DNA of 48,249 nt, taken from the NCBI GenBank assembly GCA_014860745.1, contig JACZJC010000029.1:1-48249 (forward strand), read 5' to 3'. This DNA is from Anaerolineales bacterium. Its GTDB lineage: Bacteria > Chloroflexota > Anaerolineae > Anaerolineales > Villigracilaceae. A program made the translations under genes and the position numbers. Of the stretch, positions 1-10,185 are shown in pieces. The notes below the pieces were generated by a model. It saw only the letters and a program-made list of their open reading frames with translations. It made no database searches and had not been told where the DNA came from. The stretch's first letter is position 1, and the number at the start of each line of letters is the position of its first letter.

Positions 1-1
1 T

Positions 2-169
2 GAAGATGAAGATGCGGCGAGTTTTGTTGTTGACGAGACCGGGTTTTCGTGGAAGAACCTACGTGTGACGAATTCGGAGATATTAAATGCGCGTATTTAC
101 ATGACCTCTTTCGGCAGCTGCAGTTTCGACGAACCGCGCGATGATTTGCGGAAAATAGGCATTCTTTAG
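2..169 (+). CDS. C-terminal end of an unrecognised protein (partial)
   Basis: An open frame enters from the left edge and runs 55 codons to a TAG at 167-169. The visible C-terminus ends in SFGSCSFDEPRDDLRKIGIL. I do not recognise the family. The stop lies 33 bases before the fumarylacetoacetase start and on the same strand, so it may be the upstream gene of that operon. Codon use resembles the neighbours. No function is assigned. Confidence 0.45.
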   Translation, partial: EDEDAASFVVDETGFSWKNLRVTNSEILNARIYMTSFGSCSFDEPRDDLRKIGIL

Positions 170-202
170 CTGGTCGTATATTATCAATTTTTTGGGACAA
201 AA

Positions 203-1444
203 ATGACACTAAAATCTTTTATAGAAGTTTCCCCTGAATCCGATTTCCCGATACAAAACCTGCCATTTGGAATTTTTTCGACGCAGGCGAATCCTGCTCC
301 AAGGGTTGGGACAAGAATCGGCGATTGGGTGGTTGACCTATCCTTCCTGGATGGTGAAAAAAAATTCGGCAGGGAGTATGGTTTTTTTGCTGATTCAACT
401 TTGAATCGCTTCATGTCCGCAGGGCGGGGGGCGTGGCGGGAGATCCGTCAGCTATTGACCGATTTCTTAACGAGCGGCAACTTTCCCGTTAAGAAAGAAG
501 CGTTCATTCCGTTCAATGAAGCGCACATGCATCTCCCCGTCGCGATTGGCGATTACACTGATTTTTATGCATCGCGCGAACATGCCACGAATGTCGGCAT
601 CATGTTTCGCGGCAAAGAAAATGCGCTCATGCCCAATTGGCTGCATTTGCCGGTCGGTTATCATGGCCGCGCAAGTTCTGTCGTCGTTTCCGGTACGGAT
701 GTGATTCGTCCGTGCGGGCAGGTGGCGCCGAACGGTCCGCCGCCCGAATTCGTCCCATCGCGTTCGCTCGATTTCGAATTGGAGATGGGATTCTTCGTCG
801 GCAAGGGGAATGAACTGGGCGAACCGATATCAATTGATAACGCGCGTGAACATATTTTTGGCATGGTACTTCTCAACGACTGGAGTGCGCGTGACATTCA
901 GGCATGGGAATATCAGCCGCTGGGACCATTCCTTGCGAAAAATTTTGCGAGCTCGGTCTCGCCCTGGGTGGTGACGATGGATGCGCTGGAACCCTTCCGC
1001 GTGCAGGGACCGAAACAAGAGCCTGCGCCTCTGCCCTACCTCAAAACTGATTCAGCAAATGGATATGACATCCGCCTTGAAGTGACTCTGCAATCTGAAA
1101 AGATGGATGCGCCGCAAACCATCAGCCGTTCGAATATGAAGTATATGTATTGGAGCATAGTCCAGCAGTTGGCTCATCATACTGTCACGGGTTGTAACAT
1201 GCGGACCGGCGACTTGTGCGGCACAGGCACGCTGAGCGGGCCAACCGAAGACAGTTACGGCTCCATGCTTGAGTTGACCTGGCGCGGCGAGAAGCCGATT
1301 CAATTGCCCAACGGTGAGACTCGCAGGTTTTTGCAGAATGGCGACACGGTTGTGATGAAGGGCTATTGCCAGGGCGACGGCTATCGGGTGGGCTTTGGCG
1401 ATGTGACTGGGAAGATATTGCCCGCAAAGGAGGAGGTTCGATGA
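203..1444 (+). CDS. fahA: fumarylacetoacetase
   Basis: Hydrolyses fumarylacetoacetate to fumarate and acetoacetate, the last step of tyrosine/homogentisate catabolism in the cytoplasm. The 413-residue length is normal for full-length FAH with its N-terminal SH3-like domain (about residues 20-115) and C-terminal FAH fold. The expected metal and catalytic residues can be read: D120 and H127 in [14 protein letters not shown]192 and E194 in LDFELEMG, and D226 in LLNDWSARD. The ATG at 203 has only a weak GGGA upstream, but it gives the normal N-terminus. The stop overlaps the start of the next gene by four bases (ATGA), so the two are translationally coupled. No other tyrosine-degradation gene is visible in the window. 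Confidence 0.95.
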   Translation: MTLKSFIEVSPESDFPIQNLPFGIFSTQANPAPRVGTRIGDWVVDLSFLDGEKKFGREYGFFADSTLNRFMSAGRGAWREIRQLLTDFLTSGNFPVKKEAFIPFNEAHMHLPVAIGDYTDFYASREHATNVGIMFRGKENALMPNWLHLPVGYHGRASSVVVSGTDVIRPCGQVAPNGPPPEFVPSRSLDFELEMGFFVGKGNELGEPISIDNAREHIFGMVLLNDWSARDIQAWEYQPLGPFLAKNFASSVSPWVVTMDALEPFRVQGPKQEPAPLPYLKTDSANGYDIRLEVTLQSEKMDAPQTISRSNMKYMYWSIVQQLAHHTVTGCNMRTGDLCGTGTLSGPTEDSYGSMLELTWRGEKPIQLPNGETRRFLQNGDTVVMKGYCQGDGYRVGFGDVTGKILPAKEEVR

Positions 1445-2070
1445 AAATAATTATTTTTGGCGCGTCCGGTGGGCTGGGATTAAAAGTCATGGAATCGGCT
1501 CTGGACCTGGGGCATTTCATCACGGCTTTTGTGCGCAGCCCGGAAAAAGTTAAAATTCGGCATCCGAACCTGACGGTGTTTCAACGCGATGTAATGGACT
1601 CAGCCGCTGTAGCAAAAGCGATAGCGGGACAGGACGCGGTCATCAGCACACTGGGACCTTCGCGCCCGCCGGTTCCCCACATGATGGAACTCGCTGCGAA
1701 AAACATCGTGGCAGGGATGCGGGAGCATGGCGTGCAGCGGCTGATCTCGACCACAGGCGCGGGCGTGCGCCAACCCGAGGACCAGCCGAAGTTTGTCGAT
1801 AAATTTTTTGGCGTTTTGCTCAATCTTCTGGCAAAGGAGGTCGTAGCAGATTCTGCCAAGAATGTGAAGGTGCTCCAGGTTTCCGATTTGGACTGGACGG
1901 TTGTGCGTTTTCCACGTTTGACCGATGGCGAGCACATGGGAAAATATCGGGTTGGATATGTGGGCAGGGATTCAAGCACCCAGTTCTCCCGAGCCGATGC
2001 CGCGGATTTTATCCTCAAGGAATTATCGGAAAAGAAATGGGTAAAGAAATTACCTCTCGTGAGTTATTGA
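1441..2070 (+). CDS. NAD(P)-binding SDR-like oxidoreductase (NmrA/YwnB type)
   Basis: A small atypical short-chain dehydrogenase of 209 residues with an N-terminal Rossmann motif GASGGLG at residues 7-13. The family (NAD(P)H-binding, PF13460-like) includes flavin/biliverdin reductases, NmrA-like redox sensors and epimerase relatives, so the substrate cannot be stated. The start was chosen at 1441 because AAAGGAGG lies just upstream and it overlaps the fahA stop as ATGA. The open frame extends further upstream inside fahA, but that part is not expected to be translated. It is the last gene before a perfect palindromic terminator. Confidence 0.85.
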   Translation: MKIIIFGASGGLGLKVMESALDLGHFITAFVRSPEKVKIRHPNLTVFQRDVMDSAAVAKAIAGQDAVISTLGPSRPPVPHMMELAAKNIVAGMREHGVQRLISTTGAGVRQPEDQPKFVDKFFGVLLNLLAKEVVADSAKNVKVLQVSDLDWTVVRFPRLTDGEHMGKYRVGYVGRDSSTQFSRADAADFILKELSEKKWVKKLPLVSY

Positions 2071-2085
2071 TTTCGGATGAAAAAT

Positions 2086-2119
2086 AAAGAGAGCCGCGCA
2101 GATCTGCGCGGCTCTCTTT
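2086..2119. terminator. perfect palindromic bidirectional terminator
   Basis: A 34-base perfect palindrome, with arms built on AAAGAGAGCCGCGCA and GATC at the centre. It lies between the convergent reductase gene and the GlsB-type gene and has A/T tracts on both sides, so it can stop transcription from both strands. Confidence 0.85.
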
Positions 2120-2138
2120 ATTTCCTTTAATTCGGATT

Positions 2139-2387
2139 TTATCGGCGGATCAAGCCTACAATGAAAAGCAATACCACTGCTCCGATGACAGCGACGAGAA
2201 AACTCCACAGGTCGAAGCCGGTGATCCCCTCGTACCCAAGGAAGTTCATGATCGCTCCGCCGAGGAAAGCCCCGATGATGCCGACCACGATGTTGGCGAT
2301 GGCTCCCATCTGCTTGTTCTTCTTCATGATGATACTGGCGATCCAGCCTGCCAGCGCGCCGAAAATGATCCATGCGAGAATATTCAT
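2139..2387 (-). CDS. GlsB/YeaQ/YmgE family stress-response membrane protein
   Basis: An 82-residue protein with three hydrophobic segments (about residues 1-20, 27-47 and 58-80) and glycine-rich helices (WIIFGALAGWIAS, IVVGIIGAFLGGAIM) typical of the transglycosylase-associated protein family (PF04226). Members are small inner-membrane proteins induced by stress; their biochemical role is unknown. The start at 2387 was preferred over an in-frame ATG four codons upstream because GGAGG sits correctly for the inner ATG. It is transcribed towards the palindromic terminator at 2086-2119 and lies downstream of purA, with only 38 bases between them. Confidence 0.85.
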   Translation of the reverse strand: MNILAWIIFGALAGWIASIIMKKNKQMGAIANIVVGIIGAFLGGAIMNFLGYEGITGFDLWSFLVAVIGAVVLLFIVGLIRR

Positions 2388-2425
2388 AACAACCTCCATA
2401 AACGGTTTAGATTTTTTTTATTTTA

Positions 2426-3805
<1,380 letters not shown>

Positions 3806-3943
3806 TCAGCCCTGAACTGAAACCTGCTCCTGTTTCGACGGATTGGACTCAGCCCAAAGCGTGGACCAGGCCTGTTTTGGAAAGAACAGCCATCGGTTAA
3901 GTGCGAGGCGCTCTATTTATCCGAAAGACTCACTGTCAAGCAT

Positions 3944-3949
3944 TATAAT
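3944..3949 (+). promoter_or_regulatory. candidate guaB -10 element
   Basis: A perfect TATAAT 35 bases upstream of the guaB start. No good -35 hexamer is visible at 16-18 bases, so this is only a candidate. Confidence 0.35.
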
Positions 3950-3983
3950 TCGGGCGGTTCGATTCTGGACGACAGGAGTCCCT

Positions 3984-5423
3984 ATGAAGATTTTACAAGA
4001 TACAGCGTTGACCTATGACGACGTGCTGCTCGTTCCGCAATACTCCGATGTGGATTCGCGGCGCGCACTTTCCACAACGAGCTGGCTGACCAAAAAGATC
4101 GCCCTGCATTCGCCGATCGTTTCCGCAAATATGGATGTGGTGACCGAAAGTGATATGGCAATTGCAATGGCGCGCGAAGGCGGGGTTGGGATCATTCATC
4201 GTTTTATGACAATCGCCGAGCAGGCGCGTCAGATCGACCGCGTGAAAAAAGCCGAATCCTTCATCGTAGACCAGCCCTTCATGTTGACAGACCAGCACAC
4301 GGTTGGTGACGTGAGACGGATCGTGGAGGAAACGGGCACGGGCGGGATTCTGATTGTGGATAAGAACGATAAATTGATCGGCATCGTCACAACCCGCGAT
4401 TTATTGTTCGAAAATGCGGATGATAGACCCGTAACCGAGATCATGACGAAGGAAGTGCACAGCGCGCCGCCGGATACCTCATTGAAGGATGCGGAACGCT
4501 TGCTGCATGAATACCGCGTGGAAAAATTGCCCCTTAAGGATAAGACCGGCAAGGTGGCGGGTTTGATCACGTTGAAAGACATTATGAAGATCACACAATT
4601 CCCGAAGGCGACAAAGGATTCAAAGGGGCGGCTGGCGGTCGGGGCGGCGGTAGGTGTGCGAGACCTGGAAATGCGCCGCGTGGAAGCGGCGTTGACGGCA
4701 GGTGCGGATTGCATTGTGGTGGATATTGCACACGGCGATTCGCATATGGAAATCGAGATGATAAAAAATATCCGCAGGCATTTTTCCGAAACCCAGATCA
4801 TCGGCGGGAACGTGGCAACTGCGGATGGGACGAAGCGATTGATCGAAGCAGGCGCGGATGCAGTAAAGGTTGGCGTGGGACCTGGCTCGATCTGTGTGAC
4901 GCGGCAGGTGGCAGGTTCGGGAGTCCCGCAGCTGACAGCAATTATCGAGTCCGCAGAAGCGGCGCGTCCCTTTGGAATTCCCATCATCGCGGATGGTGGA
5001 ATTCGTCATCCAGGCGATGTGGCAAAAGCCATCGCGGCAGGCGCCAGCACGGTGATGATCGGTTCCTTGCTGGCTGGCACGGACGCAAGCCCGGGCCTGA
5101 TGATGACGCGCCGCGGTCATCGCTATAAGGCTTCGCGCGGCATGGCTTCGCTCACTGCAAATATCGAACGGAACAAACGTGAAGGTAATGATCTTACCCG
5201 CGAAGAGATCGAAGATTATGTGGCAGAGGGCGTTGAGGCTGCTGTTCCATACCGCGGCAAGGTGCGCGAAGTGCTGACCCAGCTCATCGGCGGCCTGCAA
5301 TCAGGGATGAGTTACAGCGGTGCACATTCGATACAGGAGTTTCAAAATAATGCCATCTTCATGCGGATGACAGGCGCGGGGTTGAAGGAGTCGGGTCCGC
5401 ATGATGTGGAGGTGTTGGGATAA
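3984..5423 (+). CDS. guaB: IMP dehydrogenase
   Basis: Oxidises IMP to XMP with NAD+, the rate-limiting step of GMP synthesis. The 479 residues contain a TIM-barrel catalytic domain split by a tandem CBS (Bateman) module at about residues 95-205. The active-site loop GPGSICVTR places the catalytic cysteine at C304, and [16 protein letters not shown] and the flap region around 380-425 are present. The ATG at 3984 is preferred because CAGGAG precedes it; the frame is open further upstream but has no ribosome site there. The gene is followed by a large palindromic repeat. Confidence 0.97.
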   Translation: MKILQDTALTYDDVLLVPQYSDVDSRRALSTTSWLTKKIALHSPIVSANMDVVTESDMAIAMAREGGVGIIHRFMTIAEQARQIDRVKKAESFIVDQPFMLTDQHTVGDVRRIVEETGTGGILIVDKNDKLIGIVTTRDLLFENADDRPVTEIMTKEVHSAPPDTSLKDAERLLHEYRVEKLPLKDKTGKVAGLITLKDIMKITQFPKATKDSKGRLAVGAAVGVRDLEMRRVEAALTAGADCIVVDIAHGDSHMEIEMIKNIRRHFSETQIIGGNVATADGTKRLIEAGADAVKVGVGPGSICVTRQVAGSGVPQLTAIIESAEAARPFGIPIIADGGIRHPGDVAKAIAAGASTVMIGSLLAGTDASPGLMMTRRGHRYKASRGMASLTANIERNKREGNDLTREEIEDYVAEGVEAAVPYRGKVREVLTQLIGGLQSGMSYSGAHSIQEFQNNAIFMRMTGAGLKESGPHDVEVLG

Positions 5424-5425
5424 TC

Positions 5426-5535
5426 TGGTGGTTGAGTAGACACGAGCGAATGCGAGTGTCGTATCGAAACCACAATTCGAAGGTATTCTTGTCACATAGT
5501 GGTTTCGATACAGGCTTCGCCCTACTCAACCACCG
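5426..5535. repeat. REP-like long palindromic element
   Basis: TGGTGGTTGAGTAG (5426-5439) and GTATCGAAACCAC (5461-5473) are mirrored by GTGGTTTCGATAC (5499-5511) and CTACTCAACCACC (5523-5535). The nested arms make a long hairpin of the widespread 'GGTTTCGATAC...CTACTCAACCA' type. It probably also acts as the guaB 3' end. Confidence 0.75.
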
Positions 5536-5562
5536 AGTATCTATATGAGTTTGGAGATAACC

Positions 5563-6897
5563 ATGACTGACATAACGCAACAATGGATCGAAAAAGACAA
5601 AAAACAATTGCATCCCGTGTATCACCCCAAATCCCATGCCAATCCGTTGGTGATCGAGCGCGGGGAGGGTGTGTGGCTTTACACCACGGACGGACGAAAA
5701 ATTCTGGATGGCATGGCGGGGTTGTGGAACGTCAACGCGGGGTATGGGCGTGAGGAACTTGCCAAAGCCGCCTATGACCAGATGAAGCAGCTGGCCTTCA
5801 CGTCCAATTTTTCGGGTATGACCAGCCTGCCTTCGATACAACTCGCCGATAAACTCGCAGGCTTCGCTTACGAAGGATTGAACACCACCTTCTTCACCTC
5901 GGGCGGATCGGAGGCGAACGATTCCGCATTCAAGACCGCGCGTTATTATTGGAAGCGCAAGGGTAAGCCAACCAAATACAAGGTCATTGCCCGCAAAGGT
6001 TCATATCACGGCATCACGCTCGCATCCACCTTTGCCACTGGGTTGGAAAAATATCACACCATGTTCGGTCCTGCGATGGATGGCTTTGTCCACATCCCCG
6101 CGCCGAATCCGTACCGGTATGAAGGTCAATTAAAGGATGGCGAAACCGTCGGGCAGGCAGCGGCTCGGGAGTTGGAATCAGCCATTCTACGGGAAGGAGC
6201 GGAGACCATCGCTGCTTTCATCGCCGAGCCTGTGATGGGCGTTGGGGGCGTCATCGTCCCACCCGGAGATTACTTCCCGCTTGTCCGTCAGATTTGTGAT
6301 AAATACGAAATTCTCTTCATCGCGGATGAAGTCATCACGGGCTTTGGGCGCACGGGCGAGTGGTTCGCGCTCAAGCATTGGAATGTAAAGCCCGACATCC
6401 TTTCGTTTGCCAAAGCCATCACCAGTGGATATGCCCAACTGGGCGGCATCCAAATCTCGGATGCGATCCGCGAGACGATGGAAACGGCCGCCGACACTGA
6501 GGCATATATGCATGGCTACACTTATTCGGGTCATGCCATGGCTTGTGCGGTTGGGTTGAAAAATCTCGAGATCATGGAAAATGAAGATTACCCGAAGCGC
6601 GCGCGCGAACTCGGTAAACGCCTGCTTGAAGGATTGAAGTCACTGGCCGAATTCCCATTTGTGGGCGACGTGCGCGGACTTGGCCTCGTATGCGGTGTGG
6701 AAATCGTTTCAGATAAATCCACCAAAACCACCGACCCTGCCATGGCGATGAAGATCTTCAAAGCCGCCGAAGCGAATGGGCTTCGTTCTCGTCCGCTGGG
6801 AAGTACTCTTGCCTTTTCCCCACCACTCTCCATAAACGAAGATGAAGTGGATGAGATCATCCGCCGACTTGGCGCGGCAATGGATGGGATAGGGTAA
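5563..6897 (+). CDS. class III PLP-dependent aminotransferase (omega-transaminase type)
   Basis: A 444-residue fold-type I aminotransferase of the class III group that uses omega-amino acids or amines with pyruvate or another keto acid. The PLP lysine is K284 in SFAKAITSGY, and the aspartate pairing with the pyridine nitrogen is D255 in IADEVITGFGRTGE. TSGGSEANDSA and GSYHG are the phosphate-binding and ring-stacking segments. The start at 5563 was taken because TTGGAG precedes it; an ATG 18 bases upstream has no ribosome site. The closest named subgroups (beta-alanine, putrescine or taurine:pyruvate aminotransferases) cannot be separated by eye, so no symbol is given. Confidence 0.9.
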   Translation: MTDITQQWIEKDKKQLHPVYHPKSHANPLVIERGEGVWLYTTDGRKILDGMAGLWNVNAGYGREELAKAAYDQMKQLAFTSNFSGMTSLPSIQLADKLAGFAYEGLNTTFFTSGGSEANDSAFKTARYYWKRKGKPTKYKVIARKGSYHGITLASTFATGLEKYHTMFGPAMDGFVHIPAPNPYRYEGQLKDGETVGQAAARELESAILREGAETIAAFIAEPVMGVGGVIVPPGDYFPLVRQICDKYEILFIADEVITGFGRTGEWFALKHWNVKPDILSFAKAITSGYAQLGGIQISDAIRETMETAADTEAYMHGYTYSGHAMACAVGLKNLEIMENEDYPKRARELGKRLLEGLKSLAEFPFVGDVRGLGLVCGVEIVSDKSTKTTDPAMAMKIFKAAEANGLRSRPLGSTLAFSPPLSINEDEVDEIIRRLGAAMDGIG

Positions 6898-6946
6898 AAA
6901 GTTGAAGGTTGAAAGTTACAAGTTTTTACCTTCAACCTTCAACTTT
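6898..6946. terminator. hairpin made from a GTTGAAGGTTGAA micro-repeat
   Basis: AAAGTTGAAGGTTGAAAG (6898-6915) pairs with CCTTCAACCTTCAACTTT (6929-6946), with one mismatch. It begins directly after the aminotransferase stop codon and ends 17 bases before moeA. No T-run follows, so termination is likely but not certain. The arm is itself a tandem heptamer-like micro-repeat. Confidence 0.6.
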
Positions 6947-6963
6947 AGACCTGTAACTTAATT

Positions 6964-8991
6964 ATGTCCGTCTACCTTCACGACATCCCCCTTTCCCAAG
7001 CCCAAGCCCGCCTGCGTGAAGCCCTGCAGGATGCGGGTCTCTGGCGCACGCTCGGCGTGGAAGAAATCCCACTCGATGAGAACGCGCTCGGTCGTGTCAC
7101 TGCCGAGCCAATTTGGGCGGAGATTTCCTCGCCGCATTATCACGCCTCCGCCATGGATGGATTTGCCGTCAAAGCAGAAGATACAAATGGTGCACAACCT
7201 TCATCACCGATTCAATTAATAGTCCTCAGAGATCAGTTGCCGGTCCAGGCGCAGTATGTCGACACTGGTGACCCTTTACCCGAATGGGCAAACGCCGTCA
7301 TACCCATTGAGAACGTAGAGTCCCTGGATGAAAATGGGAAAATATCATCAATTGTCCGCGGGCCTTCCTCGATTCGTATTCGCGCCGCGGTTGCGCCGTG
7401 GAGTCATGTCCGCCCGCTGGGAGAGGATATCGTCGCCACGCAGCTTGTCCTTCCAGCAGGCCACATCCTCAAGCCTGTGGATTTGGGTGCGATAGCCGCT
7501 TCGGGACATCAATCCATTCGCGTCGCCCGCAAACCGAAAATTGCCATTTTGCCGACGGGCACGGAACTCGTCCCGATCGGCTCCAAACTAAAAGCCGGGG
7601 ATATTCTTGAATACAATTCCCTCGTCCTGGCAGCCCAGGTCAAACAAATGGGCGGTGAACCGACTCGCTTCCCCATCATCAAAGATGATTTCGATTTGAT
7701 CTGCAAACGAGTTTTGGAAGCCGCGCAGACCCATGATCTCATTTTATTAAACGCAGGCTCCTCCGCCGGCGCGGAAGATTTCTCCGCCAAAGTTGTCGAA
7801 AAACTTGGCACACTTCTGGTGCATGGTGTGGCGGTGAGACCTGGGCATCCTGTAATTCTTGGAATGGTACATCGGGAATTGGGAATTGGTACATTGGTTG
7901 AAACCAAATCCCAATTTACCAATCTGCCAATCCCGATTATCGGCGTTCCCGGCTACCCCGTCTCTGCCGCATTGACCGTTGACATCTTCGTCGAACCCAT
8001 TCTTGCCAAATGGCTGGGGCGTCGTCCCCTCGAACTGCCGACGGAAACAGCGATTCTCACGCGCAAGCTGGTTTCTCCTGCGGGGGATGACGATTTTGTC
8101 CGCGTGGTGGTTGGCAGGGTTGAAGATAAATTGCTCGCCGCGCCTTTATCCCGCGGAGCGGGGGTCATCACATCATTGGTTCAAGCGGATGGACTCGCGT
8201 TGATCCCCAGCGGCACGCAAGGCATGGAGGCGGGTGAAAAAATTCAAGTGCGGTTATATCGAAATCGAAACGAGATCGAAAAAACGATCCTTGCCATCGG
8301 CTCGCATGACCTGACTCTCGACCTGATTGCACAATTCCTCGCAGAGCACGACCGCAGACTTGCATCTGCCAACGTTGGTTCGCAGGGCGGTCTGGTGGCG
8401 TTGCGGCGCGGTGAGGCGCACCTGGCGGGCTCGCATCTGCTCGACCCGAGCGACGGCTCGTACAATATTTCATATATCCGCCAATACATGCCGGATATTC
8501 CCGTCAAGGTTGTCGCGCTGGTTGGCCGTGACCAGGGTTTGATCGTTAAGAAGGGAAACCCAAAGGGAATTAAAAGTTTGGGAGACCTCGCAGGCACAGG
8601 TCGAGCTGGAAGCGTTAAGTTTATTAATCGCCAGCGCGGGGCAGGCACGCGCGTCCTGCTCGATTATCATTTGAATTTGATGACAATTCAAGCGGAGTCC
8701 ATTGCCGGGTATTCTCAGGAAGAGTATACTCATCTCGGTGTTGCAACGGCAGTTGCTTCGGGCCGCGCCGATTGCGGGCTTGGCATTGCCGCCGCCGCAC
8801 AGGCCCTGGATCTTGATTTTATTCCGCTGTTTCAAGAGCGATACGATCTGGTGATCCCCAAACAATTTGCAGACGACAACCTGCTCGCGCCTCTTTTCGA
8901 CCTGCTGGCTGATTTGCGTTTTCGAGAGGCAGTATCTCACCTGAAAGGGTACGACGTGTCCGTCATGGGCGCACTTATTTTGGAGGACTAA
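6964..8991 (+). CDS. moeA: molybdopterin molybdotransferase MoeA fused to a periplasmic-binding-like domain
   Basis: Residues about 1-435 are MoeA: an N-terminal domain with SPHYHASAMDGFAVKA, the MoCF domain with ILPTGTELV and LNAGSSAGAEDF, then VRPGHPVILGM and GVPGYPVSAA, and a C-terminal beta domain. MoeA inserts molybdate into molybdopterin using MPT-AMP. Residues about 440-675 are a PBP-like domain (PF12727 type: SHDLTLDLIAQFL, GSQGGLVALRRGEAHLAGSH) that probably senses a molybdenum-linked ligand; this fusion is common in several phyla. About 22 extra residues between ILGM and PIIGVPGYP are encoded by an inverted repeat (7874-7934). No Shine-Dalgarno is evident. The stop overlaps the next start as TAATG. 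Confidence 0.9.
   Translation: MSVYLHDIPLSQAQARLREALQDAGLWRTLGVEEIPLDENALGRVTAEPIWAEISSPHYHASAMDGFAVKAEDTNGAQPSSPIQLIVLRDQLPVQAQYVDTGDPLPEWANAVIPIENVESLDENGKISSIVRGPSSIRIRAAVAPWSHVRPLGEDIVATQLVLPAGHILKPVDLGAIAASGHQSIRVARKPKIAILPTGTELVPIGSKLKAGDILEYNSLVLAAQVKQMGGEPTRFPIIKDDFDLICKRVLEAAQTHDLILLNAGSSAGAEDFSAKVVEKLGTLLVHGVAVRPGHPVILGMVHRELGIGTLVETKSQFTNLPIPIIGVPGYPVSAALTVDIFVEPILAKWLGRRPLELPTETAILTRKLVSPAGDDDFVRVVVGRVEDKLLAAPLSRGAGVITSLVQADGLALIPSGTQGMEAGEKIQVRLYRNRNEIEKTILAIGSHDLTLDLIAQFLAEHDRRLASANVGSQGGLVALRRGEAHLAGSHLLDPSDGSYNISYIRQYMPDIPVKVVALVGRDQGLIVKKGNPKGIKSLGDLAGTGRAGSVKFINRQRGAGTRVLLDYHLNLMTIQAESIAGYSQEEYTHLGVATAVASGRADCGLGIAAAAQALDLDFIPLFQERYDLVIPKQFADDNLLAPLFDLLADLRFREAVSHLKGYDVSVMGALILED
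7874..7934. repeat. inverted repeat inserted in frame within moeA
   Basis: The left arm starts GGGAATTGGGAATTGG (7874) and the right arm ends CCAATCTGCCAATCCC or similar (to 7934). Each arm is an imperfect copy of the other on the opposite strand. It encodes the extra loop HRELGIGTLVETKSQFTNLP between two strongly conserved MoeA motifs without breaking the frame. Confidence 0.65.
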
Positions 8992-9359
8992 TGTCAGAAG
9001 GATTGATCATCGACGACAACCGCCAGACGGCGGACGCATTGCAGCAAATGCTGGAAGTGCTTGATATGCCCGCGAAAGTTGCCTATGGATCGAGCCCGGC
9101 CATGGCTGTACTCGGGACTCAGATTCCGCGCTTCGTATGTTTGGATATCAACATGCCCGGCGTGGATGGGACGGAAGTGCTGGCCTACATCCGCCGCGAG
9201 CCGCGGCTGATGAAAGTGCCCGTCATCGTCATTACCTCTGACGACCAGCCCGAAACCCGCCAGCACGTATTGAAAGGCGGAGCCCAGGCCATGTTGATCA
9301 AACCTGCCACGATCGATGCGCTCGAAAATGCGCTGAAAAAAGCGGGCGTAATAAAATGA
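8991..9359 (+). CDS. single-domain response regulator (receiver only)
   Basis: A 122-residue CheY-like receiver with the acidic pair D8-D9, phospho-acceptor D52 in CLDINMPG, switch residue T82 in VIVITSDD and K104 in LIKPA. There is no output domain, so it acts by protein-protein contact or in a phosphorelay. GGAGG precedes the start, and the ATG overlaps the moeA stop by one base, which implies co-translation with moeA. No histidine kinase is encoded nearby. It is followed by a strong terminator. Confidence 0.9.
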   Translation: MSEGLIIDDNRQTADALQQMLEVLDMPAKVAYGSSPAMAVLGTQIPRFVCLDINMPGVDGTEVLAYIRREPRLMKVPVIVITSDDQPETRQHVLKGGAQAMLIKPATIDALENALKKAGVIK

Positions 9360-9362
9360 TCA

Positions 9363-9389
9363 AAAACGGACGCGAACAGCGTCCGTTTT
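9363..9389 (+). terminator. intrinsic terminator after the receiver gene
   Basis: Stem AAAACGGACGC (9363-9373), loop GAACA and a perfect complementary arm (9379-9389) ending in TTTT, directly after the stop codon. Confidence 0.9.
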
Positions 9390-9429
9390 CTATTTAATAG
9401 AATGAATCGTTTTTTTCGCGGGGCGGTAT

Positions 9430-10185
9430 TTACGGCTTAGGCCAGGGAATATCCACAGGCTGGGAATATCCATGTTTTTCAACAGTGTAGAGTTTGCCGT
9501 AGGATTCAGCCGCACAGCCTGGTTCGTCCTTCACGCTGTAGCTGGTGGTGAATTGGTCCGCATAAGCGAAGGTCCACCAAAGGTAGGCGCCATCCTGGCA
9601 GACAAAGGCTTCGATGAAATAACCGCGGTCATCGTCATTGGTCATTTCCACCTGGTCCCAGGTGATCGTCACCTCGTCTTCAATGCGGGTGGCTTGCACG
9701 TTTTGCGGTGGACCGTAGCGGTTACTGCCGATGGATAAGAGGTTCGGCTCAACTTTTTTGATTGTGCTGATATCCCCGACGACACTCACCACCGAAGGCG
9801 CGACCCAGCAGAAATAATCGAGTTTATCGAACTTAATGTAAAGCCATTGGCTGTATAAAGCCCGTCCACGGACACTGCCTGTGTCACCGGCGTACAAATC
9901 CGCGGCATGCAGGTAGGCAGTGGACGGTCCGTAGCGGCAATGTGCCTGCTTGTTGACCGTTGCCGTTGGAAATGCGAAGGTTGGCGTGGCCGTGATGGTC
10001 GGAGTCAAGGTAATCGTGGAAGTGAGCGTAACTGTGAAAGTTAATGTCGCTTCAGGCGTGAGGGTGAATGCCGGTGTTTCAGTGGGAGTCGGCGGCTCGG
10101 GGGTGGGAGTTGCTCCAAAGGGAGGGGCGCTGCAAGCAAGCATGGCGAAAGTGATGGCAAGAAAGCTGAGTGGCTTTTTTTTCAT
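9430..10185 (-). CDS. lipoprotein with Thr/Pro-rich linker and SH3-like domain
   Basis: A 251-residue secreted protein. A short signal peptide ends in a lipobox with C18 (AMLACS), followed by a Thr/Pro-rich, mucin-like linker to about residue 75. A compact domain containing CRYGPSTAYLHAADLYAGD and WLYIKFDKLDYFCWV resembles a bacterial SH3 repeat, and the C-terminal half looks like a fibronectin-III-type beta domain. It is probably anchored on the outer face of the membrane. The start overlaps the stop of the deacetylase gene by four bases (ATGA), so it is co-translated with that cytoplasmic enzyme. No specific function is assigned. Confidence 0.75.
   Translation of the reverse strand: MKKKPLSFLAITFAMLACSAPPFGATPTPEPPTPTETPAFTLTPEATLTFTVTLTSTITLTPTITATPTFAFPTATVNKQAHCRYGPSTAYLHAADLYAGDTGSVRGRALYSQWLYIKFDKLDYFCWVAPSVVSVVGDISTIKKVEPNLLSIGSNRYGPPQNVQATRIEDEVTITWDQVEMTNDDDRGYFIEAFVCQDGAYLWWTFAYADQFTTSYSVKDEPGCAAESYGKLYTVEKHGYSQPVDIPWPKP

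Noticed and set aside
3843-3983. 47-codon upstream extension of the guaB frame
   Set aside because: The extension has no family similarity and lies over the putative promoter; the internal ATG at 3984 has the ribosome site and the normal IMPDH N-terminus.
4229-4987. 252-codon minus-strand frame inside guaB
   Set aside because: A mirror of a strongly conserved gene; serine-rich low-complexity translation typical of antisense frames.
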